A DNA stretch of 64,000 nucleotides from Botrytis cinerea B05.10 (GCF_000143535.2 NC_037316.1:1550001-1614000); one strand, 5' to 3'; positions 1-11,509 are shown, numbered from the stretch's first letter. Made by a program: numbers and translations. The notes: generated by a model from the letters alone, not told the origin.

Positions 1-1
1 T

Positions 2-472
2 GTACGAGGTCCACGCCCCGGCTTCAACAATGGTCTTCCTCCACGACCAGGTCCACCGGTCGAAATGCCACTACCAATGCCTGGACCTCCACCACCGCCT
101 CCGCTACCACAGCCTGTGGCAGCAGCTCCAGTCTACATTGATCGCTTCAGACCACGACCAAGAGGCAATGGGAGAAATAGAGGTATGGGTATGAGTGATC
201 CCGATGATTCAGGTAGCTCGGGGAGCGATAGTGATACTACTTATGATAGTAGAGTCGGAAGAGTGAGAAGAACAGGCCGCAATAATAGACATATGGGCCG
301 ACGTTATTCTGACAGTGAAATCTCAGATGATAGTGATGATGAAGAAGATTTCATTAAGATTCCAATCGTTTTGAAGAGGGGAGATGATGTGGTTAAGAAG
401 CTTTTGGATCTTTGGACGCCGAATACGGGGAATGTTGAAAAGTCAACGGGCAAAGCGAGTGAGAGATCCTAG
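2..472 (+). CDS. Proline-rich/acidic protein, C-terminal part (cut by window edge)
   Basis: The frame is open from the first bases of the window to a TAG stop at 470-472, so only the C-terminal ~156 residues are visible and the true start lies outside. The visible part begins with Gly/Pro/Arg repeats and a poly-proline stretch. A basic Arg/Gly section and a Ser/Asp/Glu-rich acidic section with repeated SD/SDSD patterns follow. A short hydrophobic-basic block (about 350-425 nt, reading IKIPIVLKRGDDVVKKLLDLW) comes next, then a Lys/Ser tail. Low-complexity segments of this kind occur in fungal RNA- or scaffold-associated proteins, but I do not recognise the family and assign no function. It converges on SEC5, with 431 bp between the two stop codons. 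Confidence 0.6.
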   Translation, partial: VRGPRPGFNNGLPPRPGPPVEMPLPMPGPPPPPPLPQPVAAAPVYIDRFRPRPRGNGRNRGMGMSDPDDSGSSGSDSDTTYDSRVGRVRRTGRNNRHMGRRYSDSEISDDSDDEEDFIKIPIVLKRGDDVVKKLLDLWTPNTGNVEKSTGKASERS

Positions 473-903
473 TCTAAGGAAGAAATTAGGAGGAGATGGT
501 GTTTATTGCTTTTAATCAAGGTGGGATAAGGTATGCTGCTTTCTAATAATAATTATGTCTTTACGGCCTGATCAGTCCAATAGCTCTTATGATATTCAAC
601 ATACATACATGTGTACTCGTAAATAAGAGCAGAAACTTAGTGATGCATCCAAGCAATCAAAATGGTACAGATATTCGTGAAGAGTCAGACAAAAGACGAG
701 CATCCATGATGATTCTGTAATGCTCTTGAGATACCCATAAACTTCGCAAAAATAACGATAAATCTTTAATTTTTGTTGATTTTGGATCTTCAATGGACTA
801 CGGATTTTCTCCACCCCTAGTTAAAGTTTTCGATCAAGGCCCATATATTGTTATTACGATGGAGTAATTTTAGAAGAGGTTGTTTTCTAATTGGTCTTCC
901 TAT
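473..903. other. Convergent 3' intergenic region
   Basis: AT-rich spacer between two converging genes, presumably holding both 3' UTRs and polyadenylation signals. I see no gene, repeat or RNA in it. Confidence 0.5.
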
Positions 904-3900
904 CTAAACGGTACTTTGCGCACTAGAACTAGCAGTTCTATCTGCTTTATTTCCACTCCTCGCCTTCTTGAAGCAAGAGAATTCGCTCTTACTCGCTTCC
1001 CTTAATCTCTTCAAATCTACTCTCATCCCAGGCAGTATTTTTTGTAACCGGGCTCTCGCTTCGCCATCTGTTCCTTTATCTAACTCTTGATAGATCTGGC
1101 TTGAGGTCTCTGTTGCTCGCTCTGTTGTATATTGATTCATAGTCTGTGCGACAAATTCGATATCAAGAGTAGCTTGCATAAGAGAATTGAGGGGAAATCG
1201 CTGACGTTGTTTGAAGGCCTCTAAGAATTCCAGGGATACTTGCTCTAAGAGATAAGAGAGAACTTGACCAGTGAGGGAAGAGGCAGTTGTAGATACTTGT
1301 GTATGGACGATAACGAGACACAGTAAAGCTTCGTATACGTAAGGCCGAACTTCTTTTGGTTGTTCGGTTGGTGCCCAATCCGGTGCCAAAACTCCGCGAC
1401 GCACAATATCGCGGAGAGTCTCAACAGTCGGTTTAGTATACGATTGGAAAAGACGAGCGTCAATTTGCCCTAGGACATCTCTTATCGTCTTGGCTTCCTC
1501 TGTAAGTTTGACCGAGAAAGCATTCTCGAACTGCGTTGTAAGATTTGGAACGACATCAACACGAAGTGCTTGCAGATTGCTTAAAGTTAAAAGCATCCGA
1601 ACGTTCTACAAAAGTTAATTCAGTTTTCAAGAATAAATATAGATAATTTGACTTACGCGATCGCTAGCATCGACAGTTCCAGCACCCATGCTTGTAGCAA
1701 CAACCATCGCCACAGGAGTCGCCAAACCATCGGTATCGGCGGTCCAGTCATCTTCCGCTTTTTTGACGGATCTTTCTGCATTCTCGACCATTCCACTCAA
1801 TGCTTTGTAGAGGGTTGTCACAAACTGACTGCGAACCATTTGCAGGAGTTTGGCTGGCGGGGGTAGAACGATCTCAGCAGAGCCTTGCTTGATTGATGCG
1901 TCAGAAATATAAAGGATTTTTTGCATTCCTGACAAAATCGCGCTTTCGAAAGCACTGAAATTGGCTGGCATTCTTGTGAGGTCTCTTTTATCTGGAGAAC
2001 GCCTCCAATCTTCCAAAACCTTGATATTTTCAGCATCCTTATTCCATGCTGCGAGAATTGCAGTCACGCATCTTTCACGAGCTCCTCCAACAAGGGCTTT
2101 TAATCTTTCCAGGGCTGAACCATCTCCACTAATGACAGGTGAAACTTCTGACATTTCACTTGCACCAGAACCTACAAGCGCAAGGAATTTGGCCAAATAA
2201 TGGACTCCACTGGCTGAATTTGACCATGGTGGCCAGAAGGCAAATTTTTCCCATGCTTCACCTCGTCTAGGTGATGGAGGTGGTAGATTGTTTGGATCGA
2301 ACGTGAATCGAGAACCTCGAAGAGCAGACGGGGTCAACGAATCAGCCGTTCTTGGTGTGCGTGGGGTAGGCGGCAGAGGTGAAAACAGTGCTGAGATATC
2401 CTCAATTGGAGGATCAACAAACAACTCGTATATACTTTCCCGAAGCATATCTACTAACTCAACTGTTCCTTGTTGCAGCTCAATAATGTTATCATTAGAA
2501 AGTCGATGATGCTCTCGAGACTTCCCATTAATACCCACTGGTAAAGCTTTTTGTGCTCTGCCATCAATGAAACTCTGAACAGTTTGCCAGAACTCTGTCA
2601 CTTCGCCAAGAATTCCTTGTGCAGAGAACATGCCATGGAGAAACGAGTTCAGTTTTTCCCATAGCTCAATGATATCTGGAGAATCGACTGAAATTTGTTT
2701 GTTGTCTACCATTTGACGTCCAAGCGACCGTAAGTGAGTAGCAATAATTTGAGGTGCAGGCTTTTCAGCACTAGCTAGTCGTCGCCGTAAAATTTCAATC
2801 TCGACCTTGGAACGATCGGAAGTTGTCTGTATTTTGACTTTAAGGTGATCGAAACGACTCAGTAACCAAACCCAGATGGGGTTGTCTGTTACTCCTAATT
2901 CGAGTAATATTCCAATAAGTTCCATGTGCTGATCCTGCTGGGCGCCGAAAATCCCATCTGCTCTAGCTGAACCTTGTGCCAATGATAACTTCTTCCATAC
3001 GTCGCGTTTAAAATCCTCGATCTGATGTTCGACATCATGCCATACGCGTGCAGCTAGAAGAATTTGGTGTATCTGGGGATCAGTCGGTGGTGTAGTTCCT
3101 AGCGTTTCGGTGAGTTTCTTTGCGTCATCCGCAAACCGTCTTGCTTTTGTATATTCTTCGACAATACTTTCATAGTCTTTGCGCTTGATACTATCGGTAA
3201 TAGCAGCATTAACCTCGTAATATTCTTTGTACCGGTCAACGGTTCCAGCCATTACTTTCAGGCTATCTTCCTTCTCTCTTCCCCCTAATGCCGGTCCCCA
3301 CACCTCTTCTGCCTTTGCGGACACGTCTAAAAGGGGAGTCTTGATTCCAAGGACACCATATTCGCTTTCTTTCATCAATGCGTTCTTTTTTCTCACATCC
3401 ACAGGTGCCGGAGTCGTCATTCCGATCTGATTACCACTACTGGCTCGAAAACTGCTTCTGCTGGCATGACGGGAATGAGGTCTAGGTCGAGAAGCTGTGG
3501 GTGGTTCTGCCCCTCGATATTTCATCTCAGTATATACATTGTCAATTGTGGCCTTGGCACGCACGAAGCGTTCGAAGTTCGATTCGACGAGGACCTTGAG
3601 GGATGCGGACTTTTGGTCAATTGATCTAGAGAGTAGATCTAAGCCGCGTAACAGATCTTGCGTAGAGGCAGTAGAATGGACTTGGGAGAGGAATAAGGCG
3701 GGCGAGAATGTTGTAGACGACAAGAGAAACCTGTTACCTAGTACTGTCAGTGAAAGTATAAGAGGAATGAAGGATAGACAAACGCAAAGCTATGTCGTCT
3801 TGTACTGGTAGACCCTGTTGCCGAAGAACTCTCACAACACTATCGGTGCTACCAAGAGGATCTTGCTCGTCTCTTTGAACCAAATTCTCTACCCCATCCC

Positions 3901-4132
3901 CCGACTTTTGTGCATTAGGAATGAGACTCTTGCGATCACTAGCTCTTTCCAGGGCGAAGTATTTGGACTTTCTGCGTGCGACAGCTGCAGCCATTGCACC
4001 ATTCTGGTTGGACTTGGGAGCTTCATCCTCCTCATCTGAAACGTCACTTGTATCTTTATCCGCCGGCCACTCTATAGGATATGGAGATGAAAGCTGGTAG
4101 TGGTCCAGAATGGTCCGCTCCATGTCCGTCAT
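904..4132 (-). CDS. SEC5: Exocyst complex component Sec5
   Basis: Three exons on the minus strand: 4132-3784, 3737-1657 and 1605-904, giving 1043 residues. The junctions are seen as C|GTTTGT...CTAG|GT (46 nt intron) and CGC|GTAAGT...GTAG|AAC (51 nt intron). The second exon opens with the strongly conserved block FLLSSTTFSPALFLSQVHS followed by a long helical region typical of Sec5. The first exon carries an acidic stretch and a basic motif. Sec5 is a core subunit of the octameric exocyst, which tethers secretory vesicles at the growing tip and septum. The family assignment rests on the N-terminal signature and the length (fungal Sec5 is about 1000 residues). The start at 4132 is the first ATG of the open frame. 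The gene is divergent from IDH2 across 465 bp. Confidence 0.92.
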
Positions 4133-4597
4133 ATTGAATCGTGTTTAATTCGAGGCTGTCGCAACTGATATTTAGAGGTATTAATTCATAAATTAAATTC
4201 CAACGCTACATATTCCACTTTGAGATTCCAAATCTGAATTGGATTGAACCCGAATTTATGAAATATATTATAGTTTGTCGAGGTTCTACTTCACAGCCGT
4301 TTGATTCAATGTATGAGCGTGTATCATTCATTCATTAGTTTGAGCATCAATACTCATTAGGTACAGAATCGCAAGTCGGGAATTGCCGATAATGATTCCG
4401 GGCCAAAACGGCTGAAAGTGGGAACCGCGGAATCCAAAGTAGCAACCCATTACTTGAGGAAAAAAGCAACTTTCCGCAAGTTAGCCGCGACCTCAAATCT
4501 TCTTTCTCTAAACTCAGTTGGCTCTATTTACTCTCTTTCCCCCTCCTCTTCCAATACATTCTTGCATATTTTGGCGAGAATTCCTTTGGCAGACAGT
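4133..4597. promoter_or_regulatory. Divergent SEC5 / IDH2 promoter
   Basis: This 465 bp gap lies between two genes transcribed away from each other, so it must hold both promoters. It is AT-rich near SEC5 and pyrimidine-rich just before the IDH2 start. That pyrimidine-rich stretch is common in fungal 5' leaders. I recognise no binding site that I can defend. Confidence 0.55.
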
Positions 4598-6065
4598 ATG
4601 TTAGCAATTAGATCTTTTGGCGCTCCTGCGCGAAGACAGTGCATCCAAGTATCTTCACGTGCTTGGAAACCAGCCGCTGTCCAGGTAAGAATATGTTTGG
4701 TTCTAGCTCCTATGCAGCTATTGCATATTCGAAATTCGAGCACATGCTTACTGTTTATGATTGTAGGCCCGCCGCACATATGCTACCGAGAAATCCAAGA
4801 TTGCCCAATTCCACGGTCAAAAGGGTTCAGATGTAAGGCATTCCCCAACCAGAAGAGAACGGTTCCAATACTGCCCACCTTGTAACGGAACGGAAGAGAG
4901 AGACACGATTGCATACTATGGAAATTTCTTGGAATACGGACACTGACATTTTACAAGGGACTTTACACAGTCAGTTTGATTGAGGGTGATGGTATCGGTC
5001 CAGAGATTTCCCAATCCGTGAAGGATATCTTCACAGCCGCCAAGGTAAGGAGAAAATTTGAAGGATCTCGAGTCAATTCTGACACGGAATAAAGGCACCG
5101 ATCAAGTGGGAACCAGTTGACGTTACCCCGCAACTCCGGGACGGAAAGACCACTATCCCCGCAGAGACTATCGAGAGTATCAACAGAAACAAGGTCGCTT
5201 TGAAGGGTCCTCTAGCAGTATGTTTATCCCAGCTATTAGTCTTTCGCCTGCCCTGGATACTAATCTACATTAGACCCCTATCGGCAAAGGACATGTATCT
5301 TTGAACCTTACCCTCCGCCGAACATTCAACCTTTTCGCCAACGTTCGACCATGTCGCTCAATCGCAGGATACAAGACACCATACGATAACGTTGATACCG
5401 TTCTTATCCGTGAGAACACTGAGGGAGAATACTCCGGTATTGAGCACGTTGTGGTAGACGGAGTCGTACAAAGCATCAAGCTTATTACAAGGGAAGCCAG
5501 TGAGCGTGTTCTACGATTCGCATTCCAATACGCCGAAGATATCAACAAGTTGAAGGTTCGAGCTGTTCACAAGGCCACAATCATGAAGATGAGTGATGGT
5601 CTTTTCTTGAGCACCGCAAACAGAGTTTCCAAGGACTTCCCAGCCGTCGAGTTTGATTCTGAATTACTTGACAATACTTGCCTGAAGATTGTTACCGACC
5701 CAACTCCATACAACGACAAAGTTTTGGTTATGCCTAACCTTTACGGAGACATTCTCTCAGATATGTGCGCTGGTCTTATTGGTGGTCTTGGTCTTACTCC
5801 TTCCGGAAACATTGGAGATGAATGCTCTATCTTCGAGGCTGTTCACGGATCTGCACCGGATATTGCCGGCAAGGCTCTTGCCAACCCTACCGCTCTTCTC
5901 CTCAGTTCCATCATGATGTTAAGACACATGGGTTTGAACGACCACGCAAAGAGAATAGAGACTGCCATTTTCGACGTTTTGGCAGAAGGAAAGACCTTGA
6001 CTGGTGATTTGGGTGGAAGTTCCAAGACTCATGAGTATGCTGGAGCGATTATCAGCCGTTTGTAG
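4598..6065 (+). CDS. IDH2: NAD-dependent isocitrate dehydrogenase subunit 2, mitochondrial
   Basis: Five exons (4598-4684, 4767-4832, 4958-5044, 5095-5217, 5274-6065) encode 384 residues, the usual length of fungal Idh2. The enzyme oxidises isocitrate to 2-oxoglutarate with NAD+ in the TCA cycle. Idh2 is the catalytic partner of Idh1. The N-terminus is Arg-rich and ends in a typical mitochondrial presequence (…ARRTYATEK). Visible family signatures are [10 protein letters not shown], the isocitrate-binding [16 protein letters not shown] block, ENTEGEYSG, the metal-ligand region [11 protein letters not shown] and the nucleotide-binding [13 protein letters not shown]. Introns 2 and 3 use AAG acceptors, which is unusual but gives the only conserved frame. 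Intron 4 has a perfect TACTAAT-like branch point (about 5262). Confidence 0.96.
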
Positions 6066-6693
6066 ATACATTAGATACCCGGTTTAGGGAAGTATAGACT
6101 GTACCATCAAGTGCATAAAATTCCCGAACTGTTCATAAAATACTAAATCTCACAAGATTTCTCGGGGAATGTTTGATTTTAGCCGGTGATTGTCTATGAA
6201 TTACTGCGACATCTATCAATTAGGTGCCTATTAATATAGAATGCTTTCTGCAATATCTGAGTGCCCTCAATTTAAAACCCCATTTCTCCAGTTTCTGTGC
6301 AACAGACCCCCCATGCTCCAGATGTCCATCCATCTTTGGTGAATCACGTGGTCGCATAATTGCTCGAACCCGTTCGGTTCTTGTTCGGTAATGCAGGTGA
6401 ACTACAACATCCTTGGGGATCACCACACGTGGTGAAACGCATTAATGATACTTGCCAGTCGGTTTCGATCTGAATATTGAATTAGGAAGCTCTGAAGAAA
6501 CAAATCCTCCGTACTTGCGCTGAAAGCTCATAAACTGCAAGGTACAGGTAAAAGGCCGCGAATGCTAACATTGGAGCTTCTCGTCAACTGACATTCTAGC
6601 CAATGAAACCTTCCAATTCGAGCTTCCAGATTTCTTATTTTGCTCAGACGGGAGAACAGACGGGAGAACAGACGGGAGAATATAGCCGCAAAG
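6066..6693. promoter_or_regulatory. IDH2 3' region and phytase-like gene promoter, with two CACGTG boxes
   Basis: The first part holds the IDH2 3' UTR. Two palindromic CACGTG hexamers are at 6345-6350 and 6426-6431, i.e. 349 and 268 bp before the phosphatase ATG. Pho4/NUC-1-type bHLH factors bind CACGTG in promoters of phosphate-acquisition genes in yeast and Neurospora. The match to the downstream gene's role is suggestive. The sites are seen; regulation by phosphate is inferred. Confidence 0.5.
6645..6680 (+). repeat. Three perfect 12-bp direct repeats (cagacgggagaa)
   Basis: Three exact tandem copies end 13 bp before the phosphatase ATG, in its likely 5' leader. The unit length is a multiple of three and the frame is open, so a non-AUG start upstream (TTG at 6640) would add three RREN repeats to the protein. 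Confidence 0.9.
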
Positions 6694-8341
6694 ATGAAGC
6701 GTTCATTAAAGCGCACTGCGGTACGACGTGCTATGGCGGGACAAGACAGTTATAAATATGAGCCTCTGCCCTCGTCAGGAGATGAATCAGATCCAGTTAC
6801 TAGCACAGAGTCGGATGATATTCTCGAGAGTCTTGAGCAACATCTGAGAAGGTTCAAGAAGCGATCAAGGAGAAAAGTCATCAACATGGGTGTCGCAGCA
6901 GCTGTGGTACTGGGATTTGTCTATTGGGCAGCAGTGTACGTTTAACTATAAGTTTCTCCTTGTTATTCATTTCCTTGCTGATCATTGACATAGAGGCTTT
7001 GGGCTACCTACCAACTCATCATGTGATACTATCAATGCTGGATACTATTGTCAACCAGAGATCTCACATTTTTGGGGCCAATATTCTCCATATTTTTCAG
7101 TTCCCTCAGAGATTAGTGCCGCAGTCCCTGATCAATGTGAAATATCATTTGCCCAAATCTTGTCTCGTCATGGAGCACGAGATCCTACAGCTGGCAAGAC
7201 AGCAACATACACGGCTCTCATTGGGAGAATTCAAAATACTACCACTTCCTATGGAGCAGATTATAAGTTCATCAAGGACTATAAATATTCCCTAGGATCC
7301 GATCAGCTTAGCGTTTTTGGACAACAGGAACTCATCAACTCTGGGATCAAGTACTATAATCGATACAAGTCCCTAGCTTCATCCATTACTCCCTTTATTC
7401 GTTCTTCGGGTCAAGACCGTGTTGTTGAGTCTGCTCAAAATTGGACGCAAGGGTTCAATTCGGCTCGTTTAGCAGATTCGTCATCCACAGCGAATGCTAG
7501 CTACCCATTCAACATCGTTATTATCAGCGAAGATAAAGGAAGCAACAACACTCTCGACCATGGTATCTGTACTGTTTTCGAGGATGGGCCTGACTCCAAC
7601 ATCGGAGACTCTGCTCAAACGACGTGGGCATCAATCTTCACACCAAACATCACATCCCGTCTTAATTCAAATTTACCCGGTGTCAATCTCACTATGGCCG
7701 ACACCATAAACTTCATGGATCTTTGCCCTTTCAATACCGTCGCCTCGCCCACAGGCACAATTTCCCCTTTTTGCAATATCTTCACGGCTGCCGACTGGAA
7801 AGCCTACGACTACTACCAATCCCTTGGTAAATACTACGGATACTCTTGGGGCAATCCATTGGGCCCAACACAAGGTGTAGGGTTCACCAACGAGCTCATC
7901 GCCCGTCTCACAAATTCTCCCCTTCAAGACCATACCTCTACAAACCATACTCTGGATGACGATCCGGCCACATTCCCCGTTGATAAGTCCATCAAACTAT
8001 ATGCAGATTTCAGTCATGACAACGACATGACTGGAATTTTCTCCGCCCTTGGTCTATATAATTCCACAAGCGCATTATCAAACACCACGAGAGAAGATGC
8101 TTTGCAAACAAATGGCTATTCGGCCAGTTGGTCAGTACCTTTTGCAGCGAGAATGTATGTGGAGAAGATGACCTGTGCAGGAGAGAGTGAGGAACTAGTT
8201 AGAGTCATCGTCAACGATCGTGTGCTGCCTTTAGAAACTTGTGGTGGTGATGAATTGGGCAGATGCGGATTGTCAAAGTTTGTGGACAGTTTGAGCTTTG
8301 CTACTGCAGGTGGTGACTGGGGGAGCTGTTTCACTACCTGA
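6694..8341 (+). CDS. Histidine acid phosphatase / phytase-like, membrane-anchored
   Basis: Two exons (6694-6935 and 6994-8341; intron GT|GTACGT...ATAG|A) give 529 residues. The family hydrolyses phosphomonoesters, including phytate, through a phosphohistidine. Seen: the active-site motif RHGARDPT at about residues 139-146 and the distal HD pair (FSHDND) near residues 422-423. Conserved Cys occur, as do the family's NSSCDT, SHFWGQYSPYF and C-terminal CG/CGL regions, and there are many N-glycosylation sequons. Instead of a cleavable signal peptide, it starts with a basic, Ser/Asp/Glu-rich ~60-residue cytosolic stretch and one hydrophobic segment (about 62-81), predicting a type II membrane protein. 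Asp replaces the Tyr common in secreted phytases (RHGARYPT). An alternative ATG at 6733 would shorten the tail but keep the anchor. Confidence 0.9.
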
Positions 8342-8825
8342 GCTGGCTGATGTTGTAATTTGGAATAATAAAAAGCAGCGTACAAGATATGTTTGAGCAA
8401 AAGATAGTATTAGAAGATCTTTTGGGTGGGATTCTTAGAACGTCGAAAACCAAATTAGTTAATATGATCTTCAAATTACCAGCAACTTGCCAAAATCTGC
8501 GTCAACTCCACCACAATCTAGAAATCTATAATGCAAGACTCAGTTTTCTTACTTTATTTGACATTTCTAGCATGACTATCAGGGAGAAAGAGACTTCTAA
8601 CAATTACAACCCGCGCAATAGAAAGATTCCAACGCCTTGCTTGAGTGTGGATGTAGGATCACTCGCACCCAAAGAATTCTTATATCCCAGAAAAAGGTAC
8701 CCCTCAAAAAACTCCACCGTGCTTGATTTGCAGACACCATTGGTATATATGCCTCATCTCCTAACCCCAATCCTCCAAATTTACAAACATCCAACAATAC
8801 AGTCTATCGTGCAGCCTCAAAGTGA
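8342..8825. other. Convergent 3' intergenic region
   Basis: This 484 bp spacer lies between the phosphatase and ROT1 stop codons. It should hold both 3' UTRs. A plus-strand open frame crosses it into ROT1 but is non-conserved in appearance, so I do not call it. Confidence 0.5.
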
Positions 8826-9850
8826 TCATAACAGATATGCCGCGCCTCCAAAGATGGTCAATCCAACCCCAGCCCACCAAACGAGGTCAAGATCGATGCG
8901 ATTGATAAGTGAAGGTTGCTCAATACCGCGACTAATATGCTTGGCGTTCCTGTTGAGAGGAAGGAGATAACCTTCCGAAGTCGTGGGTTCTTCTGGTTCG
9001 TCCCCGTATCCCAGCCACCGCTTCATTTTAGAGCTCGAAGTTGACGTTGCTGATGTTGTAGGATTGAGGGTTTCAGTAGGGAGCATCAGAGCGGGGCTAT
9101 AGGCTAAAAACATCGGGTTTACAGGTGTCCCGTCAAATTGGTAAAGATCAAGTCGAGTTAACTTCGTATAAGGATCCGTGTAGACTTGATATTTCTAAGG
9201 GTTGGAGTGTTAGCAATCCGACCTTGTTTGTATTCCCACATATCGATAACCAATATAATAGGCGAGCGCAATCACAAACCTGAAGTGTCTCGCTCTGATT
9301 GTATCGTGTGTATGTCGCACTATCGGCAGTACATGGAGCAGATTGCAATTGACGACCATCCACACTAAAGGGACTCAAACTAAGAGATCCATCGGCGTTC
9401 AAGACGAATTTACCGTGTTGCCATTGCATTATCGAAGACACACAGCTCGGTTTGGCAGCTACAGTATTATCAGTTATACTCTTCGTGCACTAATCGTCTT
9501 CGCTCGAATGTTGCGAAGGAATACATACGATTTGAGACCGCTCGATAGTATGCCTCTTCATAGTAGCCATCTTCGGTGAAAGAATATGAGATTCCAGTAT
9601 GAGTAGGTTCGAGTAGTGTATCGTTAACTGGATTGTAAAAGCCCTAGTTCTTGATGTCAGCGTGTGCCAATCGCAATGTTCACGATCCAGCCATCCTAAT
9701 TTAAGAATAAAAACGTACGGGGCCAGTCAACACTGCGGCGGACTTCGTAGACCATGTTCCAACAAGCTCAGCTACATTTGGCTCTGCGGACACAGTTGAC
9801 AGTAAGTATGCGCTCGCGATTAATACTGAAGGCAGAACGAGTGGTGCCAT
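8826..9850 (-). CDS. ROT1: ER chaperone Rot1 (reversal of tor2 lethality)
   Basis: Four exons on the minus strand (9850-9719, 9643-9529, 9458-9280, 9194-8826) encode 264 residues, matching the ~256-residue fungal Rot1. All three introns have GTACGT/GTATGT/GTTTGT donors and clean AG acceptors. Visible: a signal peptide (residues 1-22, ending VSA), the family core GTWSTKS…[17 protein letters not shown] and [20 protein letters not shown], the DGRQL block with paired Cys, a Ser/Thr-rich linker and one C-terminal membrane segment (about 242-264). Rot1 is an essential ER-membrane chaperone that supports cell-wall β-1,6-glucan synthesis and O-mannosylation. The start chosen is the ATG that places the signal peptide at the N-terminus; the open frame continues upstream but would bury it. 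Confidence 0.95.
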
Positions 9851-10170
9851 ATTGCTGGATGGTAGTTGTCGATGGATAAGTTTTTGAATTGCGAGCATGA
9901 ACTTCCATTTAGGGATGGAATTCGTAACATCGCTAATAAACATTCAGCCACATCTCGCGCCACCGCAAGCAGCCTCCACTGCAAATACTTAAAAATAGCA
10001 ACATTTTAAATATTCCAGCTGTTTGATTGCTCAAGTCTTTTTTCTCATTATCATTAGGCTAATTGATAAGCGTTGATAAGTTTAGTGCCCTTTTCTGGTA
10101 TTGTATTCAAGGTTGTGTTGATCCAGCGATTGGTGGTTGGTCCAAAAAGCCGCTTTCACACCTATCAGCA
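9851..10170. promoter_or_regulatory. Divergent ROT1 / 5-formyl-THF cyclo-ligase promoter
   Basis: These 320 bp are shared by two genes read in opposite directions. The sequence is AT-rich in the centre with a GC-rich patch near 9955-9975. I recognise no defined regulatory site. Confidence 0.5.
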
Positions 10171-10981
10171 ATGGCTTCATCAGCAGCATTGAAGTCGAGC
10201 AAAAAGGAGCTCCGTCTCTCGATCAAAAAGCTTCTGTCTACAGTTACAAATGAGTCCGTACATGCTCAAAGTAAGTATTCTAGATCCTGCTGGAAAATGA
10301 GTTTCGCCGTTATATACTGCCAGTTCATTAATCTGATTAGGTGCGGCTGTTCTTCACAGACTCATCAATTTCCAACCATATCAACAAGCCAAACGAATAG
10401 GGATATATCTGGCTATGCCAACTGGGGAATTACAGACTGATGCGATTGTACGCCACGCTTTGGAATCTGGAAAACAGGTCTTCGTGCCTTACCTTCATAA
10501 ATCTAGTTATCAGTCACCTGATACACCTCGTTCCGTGATGGATATGGTGGACCTTCGTAGCCTTGCAGATTTTGAAGCCTTGAAAAGAGATAGCTGGGGA
10601 ATTCCCACAATCCCCGCAGAGACTGTGGGTGAACGAGAAAGTATATTGAAGACTGTTTCAAGCAAAGGTGGCCTAGATATGATACTCTTGCCTGGGGTGG
10701 CCTTTGACATTGATCCTAAAAGCAGCTTCATAAGACGCCTTGGACACGGCAAAGGTTTCTATGACTACTTCTTGCATCGATACAGACAGGAGTCAGGGTC
10801 ACAAATGACAGATCCAGCGAATCCAGGAACAAATGTATTGCTCTATGGTTTGGCTCTTGAGGAGCAATTCTTGAACTCTGGAGCAGAAATCTCAGTGCCA
10901 GTAGGAGAGCATGATAGTCTTCTCCACGGACTTTTGTTGGGAGATGGTGAGATTAAAGATGGTCTTGTGTCCAGAGAATAG
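10171..10981 (+). CDS. 5-formyltetrahydrofolate cyclo-ligase (MTHFS)
   Basis: Two exons (10171-10270 and 10341-10981; donor A|GTAAGT, acceptor TTAG|GT) give 246 residues. The enzyme uses ATP to convert 5-formyl-THF to 5,10-methenyl-THF, returning the storage folate to one-carbon metabolism in the cytosol or mitochondrion. Seen: an N-terminal basic helix (KSSKKELRLSIKKLL) that starts the family fold, the GIYLAMPTGELQTD strand-turn, the substrate loop LPGVAFD and the signature RLGHGKGFYDYFLHRY. A conserved ALEEQ follows near the C-terminus. The open frame reaches upstream of 10171, but this ATG aligns with the usual N-terminus. It is divergent from ROT1. Confidence 0.93.
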
Positions 10982-11114
10982 ATCCACCTCAATATAAACA
11001 ACTCGATAGAAAGCCAGATGACCGAAGAACTCCCCTAAAACTCATGGTCCAGGTCCTACAGTACTTTTTGTTCTCATAACAACCCATTCTGAATGTACGC
11101 CTTCCCATAACCTC

Positions 11115-11509
11115 TTATCCACTTGCGCTCTGGATTAACGAAACATTATCACCCTTCAAGAGAATTTGTCCTATATCCTATTAGTAAACTGTGCCTTAAG
11201 GTTCGCATAATTTGAAAACTAACCCAGCGCCCTGCGACTCTCTTCTTTGTCCTTTGTAGCTTGCCTGACCTCCACTGCATCATCGAGCACCAAGTTCATG
11301 AATTCGTCGAAACCCTGATAGCCCATCAATTAGAAGATTGTCATGATAGGAAGGGAGATTTGTGCGCGCACCCTGATCTTTCCTTCGATTCTGATTCCCA
11401 ATTGCTCGTATAACCAAATAGACACAGGCGTATGCTGTTGGAGCAGCTTGAAAATGAAGTTGATTGGGGGAAGAAGGACCTTTCGGCCACCTCCACCGCC
11501 TCGATTCAT
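11115..11509 (-). CDS. SME1: Small nuclear ribonucleoprotein E (SmE)
   Basis: Three short exons on the minus strand (11509-11372, 11314-11224, 11170-11115) encode 94 residues. None makes a long open frame, so this gene is easily missed. The spliced product has the full Sm fold: Sm1 motif region ending in LGIRIEGKIRGFDEFMNLVLDDA and Sm2 motif GQILLKGDNVSLI. The N-terminus MNRGGGGGRKVLLPPINFIFKLLQQ is typical of SmE. SmE is one of seven ring subunits around the U-rich Sm site of U1, U2, U4 and U5 snRNA. Introns are 57 and 53 nt. The last one has a TACTAAT branch point and uses the second of two nearby AG dinucleotides. Divergent from MTR10. Confidence 0.95.
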
